A program made the position numbers and the translations under genes. From Alitabrizicola rongguiensis (GTDB lineage: Bacteria; Pseudomonadota; Alphaproteobacteria; Rhodobacterales; Rhodobacteraceae): 64,000 bases of DNA. Below are positions 62,420 to 64,000 of this stretch, one piece after another. The notes below the pieces were generated by a model that was not told where the DNA came from, did no database searches, and saw nothing but the letters and a program-made list of their open reading frames with translations. The first letter of the stretch is position 1. Each line of letters starts with the position of its first letter. The stretch spans positions 558,001-622,000 of the forward strand of contig NZ_JAKENF010000002.1 in assembly GCF_021491355.1 (NCBI RefSeq), read 5' to 3'.

Positions 62420-63510
62420 ACGCATGGATCACGGCAGCCTTCCGCACCCCTGTCGCATCGCGTGGCGGTGGCCTTGCCGGGCTGCACGCCCACGAACTTG
62501 CGGCGCCGCTTGTGGCCCCCTGTCTGGCCGCCGCGGGACTGGCACCGGATCAGGTGGACGAGATGATCCTGTCGAACGTCCTGGGCGAAGGCGGCAACCC
62601 CGCGCGTCTCGCGGCGCTCGCCGCAGGTCTGCCCGAGCGCGTGGCCGGGCTGACGATCGACCGGCAATGCGCCGGCGGGCTCGACGCGATCCTCTTGGCG
62701 GCTGCTTTGGTCAATTCAGGTCAGGCCGATGCCGTTCTGGCAGGCGGGAGCGAGAGCTATTCGCGTCGCCCGTTGCGGCTGCGCACCGATCCTGCCGGGG
62801 GCGCACCGACGGCCTATGATCAGGCGCGCTTCACGCCCTGGCCAGATCGCGACCCCGATATGGCGGCGGCATCCGCGGCGCTTGCCGAACGCCTCGGCAT
62901 CGCCCGTGCCGAGCAAGAGGCCTGGGCCGTGTCCAGCCACGCCAAGGCCCTCGCGGCGCAGGAGCGGCTGCGTTCCGAAATCATACCACTTGCCGGCCTG
63001 ACCGATGATGCCTTTACCCGCAGGCTGTCGCCGGCGATCGCGGCACGGGCACGCCCCATCGCCGGCAGCATCACCGCGGCGACGGCGGCAGTGGCGGCAG
63101 ACGGGGCGGCGCTGTGCCTCGTTGTCTCGGACAAGCTGATGCGGCGTGCCCCCAAGGCGTTGCGCATTCTGGGCGGCGTCACACTCGGCGCCCGGCCCGA
63201 TGAACCGGGTCTTGCCCCAATTCCGGCGATCAAGGCGTGTCTCGCAAAGGCGGGCGTGGCGACCGATCGCATCGGGCAGGCCGAGATCATGGAGGCCTAT
63301 GCCGTTCAGGCCATGGCCTGCATCTCTGGCGCGGGCCTTGATCCGGCACGGGTCAATCCCGGTGGCGGGGCGCTGGCACGCGGCCATCCGGTCGGCGCGT
63401 CGGGGGCGATCCTTGCTACGAGGCTGTTTCACGACCTGTCGGGCGGGATCGGCCTAGCCGCCATCGCGGCGGCGGGCGGGATCGGCACTGCCCTGTTGGT
63501 TCAGGACTGA
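62416..63510 (+). CDS. thiolase-like protein lacking two catalytic residues
   Basis: A 364-residue thiolase-fold protein. The acyl-accepting Cys (DRQCAGGLDAI) and the His (GALARGHPVGASGA) are present, but the NEAFA motif reads MEAYA, losing the oxyanion Asn, and the second Cys (CIGGG) reads AAAGG. It therefore probably does not act as an ordinary acetyl-CoA acetyltransferase. GTG start overlaps the AMP-ligase stop (GTGA). Confidence 0.8.
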   Translation: MNAWITAAFRTPVASRGGGLAGLHAHELAAPLVAPCLAAAGLAPDQVDEMILSNVLGEGGNPARLAALAAGLPERVAGLTIDRQCAGGLDAILLAAALVNSGQADAVLAGGSESYSRRPLRLRTDPAGGAPTAYDQARFTPWPDRDPDMAAASAALAERLGIARAEQEAWAVSSHAKALAAQERLRSEIIPLAGLTDDAFTRRLSPAIAARARPIAGSITAATAAVAADGAALCLVVSDKLMRRAPKALRILGGVTLGARPDEPGLAPIPAIKACLAKAGVATDRIGQAEIMEAYAVQAMACISGAGLDPARVNPGGGALARGHPVGASGAILATRLFHDLSGGIGLAAIAAAGGIGTALLVQD

Positions 63511-63513
63511 GCG

Positions 63514-63777
63514 CTATTCGGCCGGGCTTTGCTGGAAGACTCGCTTGCGGACACCGCGCCACAGATAGATCAGCGGCCAGCGCAGCACCGACGAGCCTGC
63601 AGCCAGCGCGAGCATGCCGATCCATGGGCCGTTCTCGTAGGTGACCCAGCCGAGAATGGGGATGCCGACGGAGATCAGCAGATAGGCGGCGCGCCAATGC
63701 TGGTCGCGGCTGGGCAGCATGGCAATCACGTTCGCGACGATGAGCCAGATACAGACGGCAACAAGAGACAGGCTCAT
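63514..63777 (-). CDS. DUF2484 family membrane protein
   Basis: An 87-residue protein with two to three short hydrophobic segments (SLVAVCIWLIVANVIAML, AAYLLISVGIPILGWVTY, IGMLALAAGSSVLRWPLIYLWRGV). It matches DUF2484, a Rhodobacterales-specific small membrane protein family usually found among cell-wall genes such as murC/murB. It overlaps the next gene upstream by four bases (ATGA), making a tandem pair. Confidence 0.78.
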   Translation of the reverse strand: MSLSLVAVCIWLIVANVIAMLPSRDQHWRAAYLLISVGIPILGWVTYENGPWIGMLALAAGSSVLRWPLIYLWRGVRKRVFQQSPAE

Positions 63778-64000
63778 TGGTTCTGCTCCCCGACCCGTTC
63801 GACCGGCAGACCGACTGCCCTGCGACCGAAGTAAATCAGCGGCCGGCGGAACATCGACCCGAACCCCAGCAGCGCCAGGGCAGCCCAGACCCAGCCATGT
63901 TCCCAGCCGATCCAGCCGATCAGCACCGGTGCGGCAATAAGCAGCGCCAATCCCGGCGCCATCTGGCGGCGGAACGGCAGCAAGGCCACGGCCGTGGCGG
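63774..64000 (-). CDS. second DUF2484 membrane protein (partial at 5' end)
   Basis: The visible frame gives at least 75 residues (ATAVALLPFRRQMAPGLALLI...). Its start lies beyond the right edge: the first visible residues ATAVALLP align with residues 15-22 of the neighbour (ANVIAMLP), so about 14 residues are missing. A GTG at 63989 is therefore not the real start. It is a tandem paralogue of the preceding gene, coupled by ATGA. Confidence 0.75.
   Translation of the reverse strand, partial: ATAVALLPFRRQMAPGLALLIAAPVLIGWIGWEHGWVWAALALLGFGSMFRRPLIYFGRRAVGLPVERVGEQNQ

Noticed and set aside
1-64000. CRISPR arrays, insertion sequences, prophage or integrase genes
   Set aside because: No spaced direct repeats of CRISPR size, no transposase or integrase motifs were seen in the predicted proteins or the gaps.

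Overview
The window is high-GC, densely packed bacterial DNA of a Rhodobacterales/Rhodobacteraceae type (alphaproteobacteria). This is inferred from gene content: a PccR-type short-chain acyl-CoA regulator near pccB, a choline-sulfate/choline bet operon facing a choXWV transporter, PutA without a DNA-binding domain next to an Lrp-type PutR, a CtrA-type TTAA-N7-TTAAC box, and tandem DUF2484 genes. Many operons show ATGA, GTGA or TGATG start/stop overlaps. I see no CRISPR array, integrase, transposase or phage gene, so it reads as chromosomal backbone with accessory catabolic and envelope modules.

Layout. 1-5.2 kb: pccB (cut by the left edge), a DUF486 membrane protein, a GST, a Bcr/CflA-type MFS pump, pccR and a YdcH-like small protein. 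5.2-16.1 kb: a secreted nuclease with a CtrA box, then the osmoprotectant locus. Minus-strand betI-betC-betB-PLP dehydratase-betA turns choline-O-sulfate into glycine betaine; divergent choX1-choX2-choW-choV imports choline. A BetI-like palindrome lies between them. 16-17.5 kb: a META-domain protein and tRNA-Leu(UAA).

17.6-24.5 kb is the most unusual part. It holds ApbE, a PepSY/flavodoxin/FAD-NADPH reductase fusion, a DUF2271 protein carrying an ApbE-type flavinylation motif, an Asp-rich secreted protein and a periplasmic PepSY protein. Divergent from them is a response regulator-sensor kinase pair plus a half-length VIT/CCC1-like protein. The 134-bp divergent promoter has two back-to-back TCAGG-N6-TCAG(G) boxes. 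Together these suggest a metal-responsive, flavinylation-based transmembrane electron-transfer system.

24.5-38.1 kb: a gene-poor kilobase with an amber-interrupted DUF3309 gene; a LuxR regulator with a polyamine-type ABC importer and SDR; and an inositol-type divergon (aldolase, iolB, iolC against two Gfo/Idh/MocA dehydrogenases and an IolE-like barrel) with a LacI regulator and a perfect LacI-type operator. 38.5-50 kb: a P-type Mg-ATPase-like pump, an alpha/beta hydrolase, small exported proteins (glycine zipper, EF-hand), putR/putA, rhomboid, GFA, OsmC and an inositol monophosphatase. 50-64 kb: an outer-membrane glycine-zipper lipoprotein, an MFS transporter, a quinone oxidoreductase-like enzyme, metR/metF with a strong terminator, a Tat-exported esterase, proline iminopeptidase, a DUF1254 protein, an aroQ-aldolase-AMP ligase-thiolase operon with atypical enzymes, and two DUF2484 proteins.
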